Source of the DNA: Gyromitra esculenta
Lineage: Eukaryota; Ascomycota; Pezizomycetes; Pezizales; Discinaceae
Direction: 5' to 3'
DNA length: 64,000 bases
Assembly: GCA_038503075.1 (NCBI GenBank)
Contig: JBCAML010000017.1
Coordinates: 310,001-374,000, forward strand
A program made the translations under genes and the position numbers. Under the pieces are notes generated by a model. The model ran no database searches and was not told where the DNA came from. It worked only from the letters and a program-made list of their open reading frames with translations. This document shows, piece by piece, positions 43,334-56,358 of this stretch (positions within the stretch are counted from its first letter, which is position 1; each line of letters begins with the position of its first letter).

Positions 43334-46300
43334 TCCAGAGGAGAAGAGGAGGAGGAGGAGGAGGAGGATGGTATTTATTTATATATTAGGGTTTCTATCA
43401 ATTAATTAATTGACTATTCAAGATAATTTGTGTTCCTTCAGTAGCTGTTTAGCGAGGGGTACTCGTTTACCTGGTGTTGTAAAGTAGAACAAAGAGATGG
43501 TTCTTTGTATATTGTCCCTACCTGCTGAGTTTATACTATCTTTTCACGTGGACTTAGGATCAGCTCTGGATTATTTGGTTAGACTTTGGGGGTCGTGTGT
43601 CAAATATCGAGTGATAGTCGCGCATCGAGTGATATTTTATGATTATATGTATTTTCAACCTGACTAAAAATCATAAATGTCAATTCTGTCTAGCTAGGAG
43701 ATATCACAGTAACTCTTAGAGTCAGACTTCCAGAATATCTGCTCCTAATAACTTAAAAGCTTTACATAAGGGGCTACTCAGTCGAAATTTCAACATGTCA
43801 TTCCCCTCCAAGCGAGACCCAACAGGGCTAACAAACGATCAGTACTGTTCCACTTAATACTTCATACACTGCTGAGCGTATATCTGATAGGATATATCAG
43901 TCTGACTACGCAGTTTGGTGGTTTTGGGAGTGCTTAGTTCGCTCCGGAACATCGCGGGATACGTGCCTAGGGCTAAATACAACAGTTCTTCTGACCTAGG
44001 TTACGAGTGAGAAAATACCGGTGCGCTTTGATCAGGATCATGCACCAGCACTCGGGCGCCACGAAGCCAAGTTGTCGTTGCTTGAAGTATTACGTCTCGC
44101 TAGTACGGGGGTAGCCGACTTGGTCGTCAATATTCCCGAATGATTAAGTAAAATATCTCCCAAGACGTAACGCAACAATAAGATGACGATCGTGTTGGAG
44201 CTAGCGCATGTGATAATAGGTAATTCGAGTCAGAGGAAATTTGCAACTGAACCCAACAGCGTGATTTCTGCTGTTTCAGCGTGTGTCCCCCGTTATTTCG
44301 TTCGGGAAGCTTTGTTGGTTGGAGATTAGACTTGAGTTAGATTTCTAAAAGTCAGTCGAGTTTTCACAGCTAGTCAAACCTTAGAAGCCTAAGTTTCGAG
44401 CTTTCTATCAGTAAGACTGCCGTACGCATACAGCGGCAACTCCTGCCTTTACCTCGTTCTCTCTAGGTTGAGAATACCCATTCCGAGGTTTATTTCAACA
44501 TAAACTGAGCCATTAGGGCATCGTGACAAGCTTTTGTTTCAGCAGTTCAGTTCGTAAGTGCCAAGCGCGTGTAGCTAGATGATTGGGTGGAATAGCACAG
44601 CATCTCAGCAGAATGACTAGGGCTAAAAACTGACGTGTAAGTCGTGTACGAAGAGTAACGTTTAGTTGATTACATTGAGCCAGCATAGTTACAGTATAAC
44701 TTCAGGTAGCCGCGCAATAAACGCGGGTATACTGTAACTAAGGTATACTGTAGCTAAAGCGTTTGAACAGTCACAACTATCCATCATGTATGAAGACGAT
44801 ACAGGCCCATGCCCCATACTAGTGGCCCACAGAATGGATAAACTCACAACCCCATGTCCACATTCCGATCCTTTCATTACCTACATCTACATATGCAGGA
44901 CTGCAAACTCAAACAGCAAAGATCATCTGCGTGCCATAAAACAATTAAATCTCGCTTTAAGTATCAAGTACAAGTACATACATACCTAGTGCAGAGCTGA
45001 ACCCAGAGCGAGTCGATAGAGTTACCACGCCACTAACCCCATTCCCAATCGATCTCAAGTCTTTCCGAGCCACGATCCAGGACGCGAGGGCGGCGCAAAA
45101 TTCCCATCACATCATAACTCCTGTAGGTACTGTCACGGGGCGGCCCGCCGTTCCCTCTGCAGCAGTGGAATTGCAACTCACCAGGCTTTCTCAGCGGCCC
45201 TGATCAAGGGTAAGGTTTACTGAGCCACCTTAGTGACCGAAAACAACCCTTTAACGCCAATGTGGGGCTTGTCCTGCTGGGTTGGTACAGTACGGTATTG
45301 GGAATTATTACGCGAATGGACCAATAGACGCTCTGCCGGTGTTTTTTTTGCTGCGCCGATGGAAGGGCTCGAACGCCAGTTCCAGGGCTGCTCAGCACTG
45401 CCATGGCATGGGAATTTCCCGGACAAGGCGCATTGCATCAATCTAGATTTTCAGAGAGACGGGTAGGACTGTGCTGGGCTGACACCGCTGGACCGATCAT
45501 GGTTGGGCTGGACTGGACCAGACGGTTGGTAAAAACCAAGTTATTACCTCTACTATAAATTTGATAGTCAACGAAACAACCGCGAGTCGTCATACGTCTT
45601 TGCTTCAAAAACAAAAAAGTGATAAAAATCAACTGATAATCGCTCTCGCCAACGGCTTCAATTCCCTGCAGTAGATTTGATACACGTTTTTTGCTGGGTT
45701 TCTTTCCAGCCTATATCCTACGTCCAGAGCGCTTAACGTTCTAAGTCATTTTATTCGTTGGAGGAGATTGAAGCGGTGAGACCTGAATAGAAGATCGCTT
45801 GTTATTGATCCATGCATGCCCCAGGCGTGAAAACTGATCTCATAAATTTGAGAGTTTCATTCAATATGCGAGTAGGGGAATATGCATAGAAATCCATCCA
45901 CTCACTTTAAAGTGTCCTTTTGGGCCGCTATCTTACTTGGCAGCCGGCAAACCATAGATTAGGGTCGCTTCCATGAACCTGTGTCCGTGGCCGAGTGATT
46001 ATCCATGTCCAGTACTAACCACATGGGCTATCAATCAATCAATCAAAAAAGGTGGACAGCATTCTCCATAGGCGCCTGATATCCCCTTATCCTCGCTTAG
46101 CTATCAGGCTGTATTTTCGTTTCTGAGACGCTAAATCCAGGGGTCCTTCATCGCTCCACTCGGGCCAGGGACATCGCTACCAGCGCAGTCTTCCCGACTA
46201 TTATTATCTTCTAAACAAATCCCATGCGAGCGGATAGTCCCGCCCTGCTTGCTCCATCTTTACAAACCCTCACGAACCCAAGTATAATAAACGCCCTGGC

Positions 46301-47913
46301 GCCATGCCGCAAGCATGCACATCGGCTAGCGATAGGTTCCGTGTTTTATACTGCTAGAATAGATTCGCACGTCTACGCCGCACAGCTGCGTCGCAACGCG
46401 CAGGTGGAACATCCTCTGGCTGGAGATAAACACAATCTCGGAATAAAAGAAAAACAGGGCGTTTAAAAGCCTTTGTCTAGATCCCCCATGGGCAGAGTCT
46501 AGAATGGTCTTTCGACCTCTGACGTGCTTTAACAGAGTCGTAAAAACAAATCTTGAAGGTCTATCGTTATCATCACCAAAAATTCCACATAGGGTTTCCG
46601 GATGTATGCGTAGGAAGGAGGAGGCTTACATGCGTACCGAGTAACTCTAGTCTGACCATTTGGCCGTTTCCTGGGACGTGCACCGCAGCAGGCAATCCTC
46701 TACTGGTACAGTCGTACCTGGATGGGGGGCTGGGCATAGGGCTCACTCGAAGATTAGCCTTTACCACGGATCCTGGGAGATCCAAATTTCGCACGCTCTC
46801 TCATCCGGAGATATCAGACCATTCCAAAGAAGAAAAAAGGGGGGAAGCTTTGAGGTTTGGATCCAGATATGCGAAACTAGGATAGATCAGTCCCTTACCC
46901 TAGCGTTGAGGACAATAGTCATACCGTTAACGTCTGTCTAGGTTATTGATATGGCTTAGTTTTCATTGCTTCCTAAGTGGGTGCCGTGATTCCGCGAAGT
47001 GCAGATATATTACCATGTTTGAATGGTTTATCAGGTAGTCTTATTACATGTAGTAAGGGGGTGGATAAACGCCAAGCAGCAGCTTCATTCTGTTTCCCGT
47101 TTCTCTCGCCATAAAACACTTACTAGCTGTCCCCTGGGCAGTCGCTAAAACCTGGGCTGCTGTGCTAGTGTGATAAACCGCTATGATGGTGGTGGTAGCA
47201 CTTATGAAGATCAATAACTATAGTTAATTAATAATTCCTTGAATCCGCTCTTCCCAGAACGAAACAAACCCTGTTTTTTGCCTGATGAGCCCTGAGAATT
47301 TGGGTTGTTCGGTAGATCGAGAAGGGCAGTGCCCACGTGTGATAGATGTCTAAGCTACTATAGCCTTCCCGGACGAAGATTGTCACACGTATCCGGGGGT
47401 CTGGGGACCTTTTTACTGGTTTTGGAATTATCGAAATGAGGCTTATTTTTTTTTTTTGCACGGGTTGATCGCACATACGATACGGCTTCTTCACTATCGT
47501 TTCTCCAACAAGAGTTAGTTGGGAATTGTAGAAACCTCCTGAAAGGCCAAGATAATATCATCTGCAGGGAATCACGGTCCGATGACTTCGCCCCCTCTCC
47601 CTCTCTCTCGCAAGTTGAGCGGAATGCTGATATGTACAACAATGTCGTTTGCGAGACTTTACTTTTTCATTTATTCTAGTCTACCCTATGGAATGGTAGC
47701 TATGCATCATCATCATCATCATCATCGTTAGCAAACTAGCTCCGGAATTGTTCGACTTCTGCCTAACGCCAACCTATCTCCTTGTCATTTCGGTGGCAAA
47801 TACTCCAGCACAAGATAGCCGCAGAACCAAGTGCTTGGGAATACATGTGGATCAACAGCGAATTACACTAGCATTTACATCATGATATGATACATATCAA
47901 GACACCGATACCA

Positions 47914-47950
<37 letters not shown>

Positions 47951-50786
47951 GATCGTAAATTACGAAAAGTAAAACTAAACACTGGTTGCGAACCACGTAT
48001 TATTGCCTAGTATCACGTGCATACCGGTAGGGCTGAGCTAGTGGATGATTGATCGATTTACCATCAGGGCTTTTTTTCTCTTTTCTTTTCAAATTTGATC
48101 CATCGATCAATGCCATCACCGCCGGATCTAAAGTCAGATCAAACTCGATCATGAGGTTTAGTTCAATTTACCTTTTCGGAGGGGTTCGGAATTTGGTAAC
48201 TCTTCTCCGGACCCCACGTTTTTGCCTTACCGGCTGACGTTCCGTTATTGGTTTTATTGGTCTCTGGCTCTTTTAGTCAAACGGGCAAAAGATCCATCGT
48301 GAGTAACGAGAACTCCTAGATTCGAGTAAGTGTGGAAGGGGAGCTGGGGGGGGGAGCTGTGAGTTAGGTAGACTATGTAACACCCAAGAGCACCACAACC
48401 GACCATTCTGTTGGAAAAGCGTGTGATTCCATCGACATTGCCAGCCCATGAACCAAATCTCAGAGGTGATTAGGATCTCAAATCCTTGGAAGCTACGCCA
48501 AAGGGTGTTAGGAGATACCGAATAATCCCGTTGCCCGGTAGTACGAAAATAAGAGATTATGATGGCAATCGGTACCAAATCCCACACACGGTCCTGCAGG
48601 GGGGGTCCAGTCCAAGCGGCCTTCTGCGAAGGCAATCTTCGGCTTGCACCGGACAAATTCATCGTCCGATTCCCATGGTGTGTCTGTTTTATTTATTTTT
48701 GTTTATATGGGAAGGTGCCTCAACGGTTTATACCAGGGATTTCCTGTGAGAACTTTATTAGCAGCCCCAACGGCACCCCCGGGGAAGCTGCATGATGCAG
48801 CCCTGTGCGGCTTTTTTTTTTTTTTTTCTGTTCAAGTGGGGGGGCGGCACGTACGAGGCTCTTTTACTAAGCGAGGGGAGAAACGAAAAGGGCAAACATT
48901 CTGAACGATGATCAGAAAACTAGGTATGGCAATCGATAGGCTGGTCACTACATGTATGTTGTACCAACAGTGACTCCATAACACCCTCCGGAAGCCTTCG
49001 GTGAAGATATGTATGCTACATCGAGGAATGTAGAAAGCTGAGTAAAATGTGAGCACTTATATGTATATGCATATATACCTGAAAAGAATCTACAGAAAAA
49101 AATAAAAATCGTAGCACGAAGTGAAACAACTAACACATGCTCGACTCCTCTCTCTCTCTCTGTACTCTAGCATTTCCCGCATAAGCATAGCATAAGCCCT
49201 ATGGGGCCTGGGACGATTCTCCTCTCATTTGGGTGCACACGTTGTGCATGTTTCCGATCGAAGATGTGTTCTTTAGAAATCATGACTGGGGTTCAAGTCC
49301 CAGAAGCGAAGAAAGCGGCTTCCGTGAGGCTCCATTTATCTACGATTTTCTCGACACTGGGTGGCACGGATAAAAGAGACGAAAACCATGATTGCGAGCA
49401 GAGACTTTCTCATAGACGAAGATCACTTTCAGTCCAACTCGTGTCACATTTGGATGGGAGCCCTTTAGCGCAGGCTAGATATAGTTGCGTGCATGAGCAG
49501 TTCTGATTCGGAGGCACTACTCGCAGGCCGCTAATAATTAGCCGCGTCCTATTTATTCCCTTCCCCCCAAGTCAGTAGCAAAAAGTCTAGGCACCCACGC
49601 TGAGTTCTTGCCCCGTAATCTCCTTCTGATCCACACAGCAAATCAATCGTAAATTGAAGGGCTGGCTGGCCGGAGTGAATGGCTGGCTAGCTCATGCTGG
49701 TATGATTTGCCGGTAGTTTGGACCGAGCCAGACCGCGGTAGTTTTCTTTCTTTTCTTTTCTTTCTTTCTTTTCCCTTCGAACGTACACGCACCCTGCGGG
49801 TAAGACATCAAACCCCCCCTCCTTGTTTAGCGGGCGCGATCGTGTGTGCATTGTCAAACCCTAACTCTCGTGATCGAAATCCTTCTCCTGATCTTTTTTT
49901 GCTTTTGTGGCTTATTTTTTATTTATTTATTTATTCCTGGCGCTTGATGGCAGAACCTAAGCGGATGGACCAGAGAGCCGGCACAACCGCACAATTATCA
50001 AGGGCGCGCCTGGAGGACTAAAAGCGTATCACACCTCTGTGCCGCAACGGAGCATGCGATAGGAAACCGGTCCACAGGAAGTGGAGACTGTCAACCCTTT
50101 TGGCCTTGTGCCGTACTGGAAAAGAAACGTCATTGCGGGTGATCCAAGGTTTGCCGACGGCGTTTGATCTGCTCGCGCTGATAGACAGCGGATACTCCGG
50201 CTGTGGCTGCGGCGTTCAAGAAGGTTGTCCGATGATACTAACGCGGTGACATAGCAAGCTCGGTTAGTTTGTAGAGGTGGTTTTTTTAATCTAATTCCCG
50301 CAATTGAAAGTCAGTCAAATGTGCTTTAAATATTGAGAGAGAGAAAAAACTTTTGCTCCTGGAGAATGCATCGAATTTCAACCTGTTTTTGGTACATAAA
50401 TAAAATATACATAACAGTAAAATGCCCGCTATTCTCCCCCCAAAAAACCGCGTCCAGTCGCCTAAGCGAGTGGAGAGTGAATAGCAAAAAAAACCCGTCC
50501 CAGACCCGTTTTCCCTTGCACACGAAAACATAAGAGAAGAAAATTGTAATAGTATAAACAAAACAAAAAGTTAAAACCAAGTACCGCAGTACTCGAATAG
50601 GAACGAGTGTATAAAAAATCGAATCGTAAAGAAAGAAAGACTAAGACTAGGAAATCCCAAACCCAGTGAAGGAAAAGCGCCTGCCTCTAAAGAATCGATA
50701 ACCCCCAGCCCAAATATGACCGCCCAGCAGAAAGGGGGAACAAAGAGAAAATAATAATAAAAACTAGATAAAATAAACTATTTATG
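43334..50786. other. 7.4-kb gap with no supported gene
   Basis: No domain-bearing ORF on either strand. Contains simple repeats: (GAG)n at about 43343-43368, (CAT)n at 47705-47726, (CT)n at about 47917-47947, CT-rich at 49744-49774 and TTTA repeats at about 49918-49935. An inverted-repeat element lies at 44686-44756. A highly split gene could be hidden here. Confidence 0.5.
44686..44756. repeat. Small inverted-repeat element with a third arm copy
   Basis: TAGTTACAGTATA (44686-44698) faces TATACTGTAACTA (44728-44740), exact inverted arms. Another near copy, TATACTGTAGCTA, follows at 44744-44756. An inner CCGCG/CGCGG pair could extend a hairpin. Confidence 0.6.
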
Positions 50787-52059
50787 CTATCCCCACAGCA
50801 CCGGCGCTGACTTTGGAATCGGAACAATATCGGATAAGGGGGGAAGATGAGAAGACATTCCGTTATCATAGTGGTTTGTTCGCATTTGATTATCGTAAGC
50901 CATGTTTGAGTAGGCATCATCGCGCTGCTGCATCGCGCTGTAGAAGCTCAGTGCTTGCGAGTTCCACACTATGGACTTGTTCTTATTCGCTCTGGAAGCA
51001 ATATCGATACGCTTGGGGCAACCATCATCTTCGTGTCTGTGGAATAAGTGTTAGAAATCTGGCACAGGAAAAACCGGTTTTTTTTATAGCTACAGTCTCT
51101 TACCTTCTCAGGGTGTCTTTGCGAGCAAACATGTTGTTGCAAAGCTCACAACGGAACTTCTTCTCCTTCGCGTGAACACAAGCTTGGTGTCTAGTCAAAT
51201 CGGTCCTCCTCACAAAAGCCTTTTTGCACTCCTCAACGCGGCAGACATGTGGTCTTGGACGGTCAGGGTCGTGGGTCTCCAGGTGCGCGTTGTAGTTCCA
51301 TATCCGTGAAAAGTACTTTCCGCACTTGTTGCAGTGGAAATTCGCCTCGCTAGGATCCGTCAAGCGTCTCTTCTTCCTGTCCCTTAGCGCGCCAGAAGGC
51401 GCTGGCGAACCTTCATATGAGCTCTGCATATCCAAAACCGAGGAAACATCAGCGCTCCTCGACCGCTTCATTGAGCTGTTGTCGTCGTCGTGGAATTCGC
51501 CATCATCCATAAATCCGTTCCCCATTACTGGCATGTTGTGGGGGTCCTCAGCACGGAGGATATCTTCGAGAAAGAGCGGTGGTGGGGAGGTGGAGGCATG
51601 GCCTTGCATGGGCAATGATATGCTGTGATCGCTAGGCATCCAGATGCCGGGCAAGTTGGGATCCATTGGAAGCTTCTCTTGGGCGTCATGGTGGTAATGG
51701 TTCATAGGAGGAGACATCAGACCGTCTGAGGCAGGAGGTGAGAGGGGTGAATGGGATCGACCGTGTTGGTGATGATGATGGCTGTGGGGATGACTGTGGT
51801 AATCGGATGGTATATGATTGAAAGAATGGTCTTGCTGTGGTGGAGAAGGTAGCGAATGGTGAGGTCGGAGGTGATCATGTAATGAACGGTCAGAGAGAGA
51901 TGGCGAAACTGAGTGCATGCTGCGAGGACGCGACTGATCTCTTGTACCTCGAATCCAATTATTATCTTGAGACATTGGAGGTGTGTGATAACCGAGTGCT
52001 GGACTTTGCTGAGTCGAGGTGTAAGAATGGGGGGAGAGGTGCGAGGAAGCCATGGCCAT
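50787..52059 (-). CDS. C2H2 zinc-finger transcription factor
   Basis: Two exons (52059-51104 and 51036-50787) give 401 residues. The intron is GTAAGA...CACAG. Three tandem fingers near residues 245-330: CNKCGKYFSRIWNYNAHLETH, CRVEECKKAFVRRTDLTRHQ..VH, and CELCNNMFARKDTLRRH ending HEDDGC. The third finger is completed only by splicing and is of C2HC type. A basic stretch (DRKKRRL) just before the fingers could be a nuclear signal. The N-terminus is Ser/Pro/His-rich, like an activation region. I start at the ATG at 52059 (MAMASSHL); the frame stays open to 52173, so an upstream start or leader intron is possible. Targets unknown. Confidence 0.88.
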
Positions 52060-52931
52060 ATAATAATCCTTTTTTAATCCAACAGCGAACGGATACGGGG
52101 ATGCTATGTAACTTATGTGCTCCTTGGTGTGTATATTGCTTTTTGGTAAAAGGATGTGTGCACTGATCACCAAAGACGCTAAAGGGTTTGGATCGTCACT
52201 GGTACTGCAATAGTGAATTCGCTTTTATTATTTTTTGGCTATCGTAGGAATTCAGACAGACAGACGTGGTGGAGGAATCGTCGATTTTAAAGTTCGAGGC
52301 TCAATCCGTGTTCTGGGAGCAGCTGCTACTTGGGGCAAATAAAAATAATGTGGGGAGAGTTCTGGAGTCATTTTGTAGTAAATCACAGAGTAAGTACATA
52401 CCATGAGTGTATCCCTCCTGCCATAAGGCAGATGGGGTGGTAGGCTCACCGGAGTTCGTGGGATGGTGTCGTGCCAGTAGTGGTCGTGCGTTAGATGCGG
52501 CGGGGTCCGCGAACCATACCCCCTGTCATTACCCGCAGGTCGAGAGGTCTGTCCGCCTCACACGCCAAATCTCTTCCCACGACCAAGAACAAGAAACTGG
52601 GGTGAGGCAGAACGACCCAGACGCGCTGCGGAGCGAGTTGGGTCCGTTGGTGGTGGCTTTGGACCGCGCTGTTTGGTCATTGTTTCGCGCGGGCGTCAAT
52701 GCGACGACCCCCACTAGCGAGGTGTTTTCATGCACGCGTTAGTCTAACTGATTTGGCCAATGCACGCGAGGCGCGTAGCAGAGTGGCACACCCATGTTCC
52801 ATCTTCCAGGTTTTTCTCTCACGCTGTACCTATCTTATTCTGTTGATTCTTGGTATCCCATACAATTCTTTTTTTTCCGACAACCCTACACCTTTTCCAA
52901 TACATCCACCCCTCATCCCACCCATCCTTAC
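52060..52931. other. Intergenic between channel 3' end and transcription-factor start
   Basis: 872 bp holding the promoter or leader of the zinc-finger gene and the 3' UTR of the channel gene; both lie on the minus strand. Confidence 0.5.
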
Positions 52932-55900
52932 CTACGCACTCTTCTGGGCTAAAACCTCATCCAATTTGCGGCTCAATTCTTCAATTGCACCGCGCAGTTG
53001 CTGAATCTCATCTTGAGCAACACCATCATGGCGATTATGCGCATACGGTACTCTTGACTCCCCTAGGGCAGATTCTCCTTCATGGCGATCATCGAGTCTC
53101 AAGCTGCTCGCGGAACTCATAAGCGCTGCCCCCGCTTGAAATCCGGCACCTCCACCGAGTCCTAATCTTCCACCCGCCAAGCGCCCCGACCATTCAGGGA
53201 ACCGGTCTGGTCTCCGATTAAACGGTCTCAAACCATGACCCAATGAAGTTTTTTTGGTGGAGGCACTAGGCCCCCATGCAGTGTGACTAGTCTCATTTCC
53301 TGGCCATAAACTTTCATAGGCCATGATGGCGGCCACCTACGGATTACTTGATTTCAGCGACTTTCTACAAGGCATGTAGAATTCGCATAACTTACGAACG
53401 GGAAATGTGAGAACTTGAGAAGCGCGATCCTAAATTTGCGCAATCGGCCAGCCGAGACAAATAGACGGAGTGGCCGTAATAAGATAAGCGGTAAAAGGTT
53501 CTAGAAAGGTTATCAGATTTTAGCCGAGTGGATGTAGCTCAAATGAGTACCCACCAACGGCGGGTAATAGACAACTAGGCGGTTACTGGTCGAGGCCTCC
53601 ATAACCATAATCGAGAACCTAAACGCGATAAGATTAGTTTAAGCTTGCCGAGAATAGATCATCGCGGCAATATGTATCTACATGAAAAGATATTCCTCTC
53701 TTCTCGATAAAGTTAGCATCGGGCTTTCAAACTGTTTTCGGAAATAAGCGCGTTAAATACCTGGCATTATTCATCATCTATTGCAATTAGCCTTCTTATC
53801 CTAAAATATATTGGCAGAAATGAGCAATTGTATCTCACATTCGTCAAACTATTCGAAAGCAAACTTATCAAGGATGTGATCAACAGGATGTTCGTAAGAG
53901 TCACGAAAATCAACTTTTGGTAAGTTCATCCAGGTTTTGATTAGCTTTTACTCTACATAATCGACGGAGCGAACGTCAACTCACCATGAGTGGTGGTCCC
54001 AAAACGGGAGAAATCTACCGCGCTCGCGTTTAATGTGAGTTGTGATTAGAAAAAAGCAGACGCGATTCTGGAATTGTACTACACCTGTCTCATTGCATCC
54101 TGAAACGTACATGTTAGTAGAAATCCCTGTATGAGGCTGAATGCAACCTACAAAGCCAACAGTATTCTTCGCAAAATCGGGTTATGATCAGCAACAACGC
54201 ATTAATTTCGGAAGCTGGCCCTTGTCGGGGTAGCGCTTACTGAACCAAAGAAAACTACAATCCCGGTCAGCATATCTATTTTTGACCAATAGCCGACGAA
54301 CGATACCAACCTCTTATGAGCATCCATGCCATCTGAGAAAGGGAAAATGTCTCTCGGGCAAGCAACGAGAATGTCGTTAAAAATCCTGACCCATATTTAG
54401 CGAGGCGATCAGTGCCGGGCGAAGCGTTAGAACACCGTCACCTACCAAGGTAGAGAATCGCGACCTGCGCCAGCCTGCGCATTAGCATAAATTATCCAGG
54501 TGGCGTGCCCAAAAGGGTAGGGTTTCTAATGAACTCATCCCGGATTCCGGTAGGTGGAGCTAGAACTGCAACTCACCAGGATCAAAAATTTTAAGAAATC
54601 TTTCGTCATTTGTTTCAAGCAAGGTATTAAAACCCCTAGAGAAAAGTCAGATATAAAAAAAATTCAATTGTTTCGTATTCAGATCCAGTACCAAAGTATG
54701 GATTTAACGATAGTAGAGAGCAAAGCCTGCATCGTCAGCAGATGGTTTGGCTCAAGGCGTACTCGGATCTCACCGAGGTATGAGTAGCAGTGCCTCAAGA
54801 GACAGTATATCGAAAGCAGTATCAACAATCGCATCGCTATCCTTAACCAACCCAATAATCCCTGCAAATTCCGATTAGCGTGGTAATAGTCTTTTCTTAA
54901 TATATACGTGATACTTACTAAATATCAAAAATGCAACCGCGATTAGAATGATGCATAGATCCCATAAACTCCAGAAGTCAGCAGTGTAAAAAGCAGTTCC
55001 TGCGTCTCTCATAGATGATAACTCGTCAACAGCAAACGCAACAAAGAATACAATTAGAGCAGCTTCCATCCCAGTGAAATGAAACGGATCACGTTCAATT
55101 AATACACCATAGTATAACGCAAGTAGGGAGGCAAAGAAGAACGCTTCAAAGGCTTTCTGGTATTTAGGAACCCTCAGTCGGCAGAACGGATCAGCTTTCC
55201 TGGAAACACGTATGTGAGCTATATTATCGCATACTCTATAGTTTTTAGGGGGGAAACGGTTTACCGTTTGATGTAGAAATGAGGCTTCTTTGACCCATCA
55301 ACGTCTAATGATTTCCAAAACGAAATTCTCCCATCCCAACTTAATATTATGTTTCTATATTAGTACCAGGGAAATATTTGATGATCTCAGATAGGCCAGC
55401 TATATTCGAAACATACATTCCGTTGATCATACGTTGTACCTACATTAATCCGTCAAAAAATCTAATCTAACCGTGTAGCGCTATTGAAACTTACTGGCCG
55501 ATGTGCAAGGAATTTTTTTGCATCTGCGAGGATGGCAATCTCTAGAGTGCTTAGTCCTGCAAACGAAGCTATGCTAACGCATTCGATGTCATTGGTACAA
55601 GTTCTTCGACTCCCAGACAATAATCCAGATGACTCTTCTACATCGTGGTCATCTGATTCATCATGAGCTCCCAATGACGGTAGTTCGTAACAGAGATAAT
55701 CCAGCGCGTCACTTGCTGAGAGGTACGACATCAGATCCAAAGCCACAAACTCGCAAGCCAGAGCCCTACTGGCTCCTAATCCATGCCCGTCATCTTGGAG
55801 TTCCTCGGCTGAGAAATGAGCCTTGCACCAACTATTATCTCCCGCATCCAAGCAATGTATCAGTACCAATCATTGGCAGACTAAGCTCAGCTGAGGGAAC

Positions 55901-56358
55901 GGGATATCTCCGAAGAAAGAGAATCTAGATTGATTTGGTGCTTCAGGTCTCAGTGTACTTACAGTAGAGCTGCGACCGTGGCTGGGTTATGACCTAAAGA
56001 TATTTTCTCGTAAGTGAATTGCCAATATAAAACGGTGACAGGGAGTGTAAAAATAATAATAGGCAACTCCACCCTTGTCTGTTAGTTGACTGCAGAGCCG
56101 CGTCGTCACAGGGGAGAGCTTGATGGTGCTAAGATTCTGTGGTGTGTCGATGTTTTCAATAACTGTTTTGTGTAACACTTTGTCAGCGGCTGCGCCATGC
56201 GAGACCAAGACGCGGTAAAGGAACACGAAAAGCTCACAGTAATCTTTCAGGGTCTCGCAAAGCTCGGAAAAGTCCATATCGTCCTTTACGACAGTTGGAG
56301 TTAACGGAGTAACAGGTCTCCCAGCTTCGCCTATGTGTTGCATAGAGTGAAGCGGCAT
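52932..56358 (-). CDS. YVC1: Yvc1-like TRP-type vacuolar cation channel, 22 exons
   Basis: Exons: 56358-56238, 56162-56073, 55993-55963, 55831-55495, 55439-55417, 55339-55265, 55199-54919, 54861-54774, 54726-54692, 54635-54577, 54464-54446, 54385-54311, 54254-54241, 54166-54152, 54099-54085, 54014-53985, 53913-53839, 53777-53761, 53699-53682, 53618-53555, 53500-53396, 53336-52932. They sum to 1,992 nt, 663 residues, in phase throughout, each with GT..AG borders. The product follows fungal Yvc1-type channels: ALACEFVALDLMSYLSASDA (cytosolic N-terminus), TADFWSLWDLCIILIAVAF and DTAFDILSLEALLLIPR (membrane region), FLTTFSLLARETFSLSQMAW, LISLLSNSL (last helices), MEASTSNRLVVYYPPL, and a C-terminal coiled coil (LRGAIEELSRKLDEVLA). 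Such channels release vacuolar Ca2+. Seven exons are 14-23 nt. Confidence 0.88.

Noticed and set aside
48273..48662. 129-codon minus-strand ORF
   Set aside because: No domain, no signal or splice context; average for chance.
49275..49310. TGGGGTTCAAGTCCCA resembling a tRNA T-arm
   Set aside because: Stem pairing fails beyond three bases with a 7-nt loop, and no matching acceptor or anticodon arm was found upstream.
52932..53336. Separate small protein
   Set aside because: It is the last exon of the channel gene: a good acceptor, correct phase and family-like continuation (VAAIMAYESLWPG).
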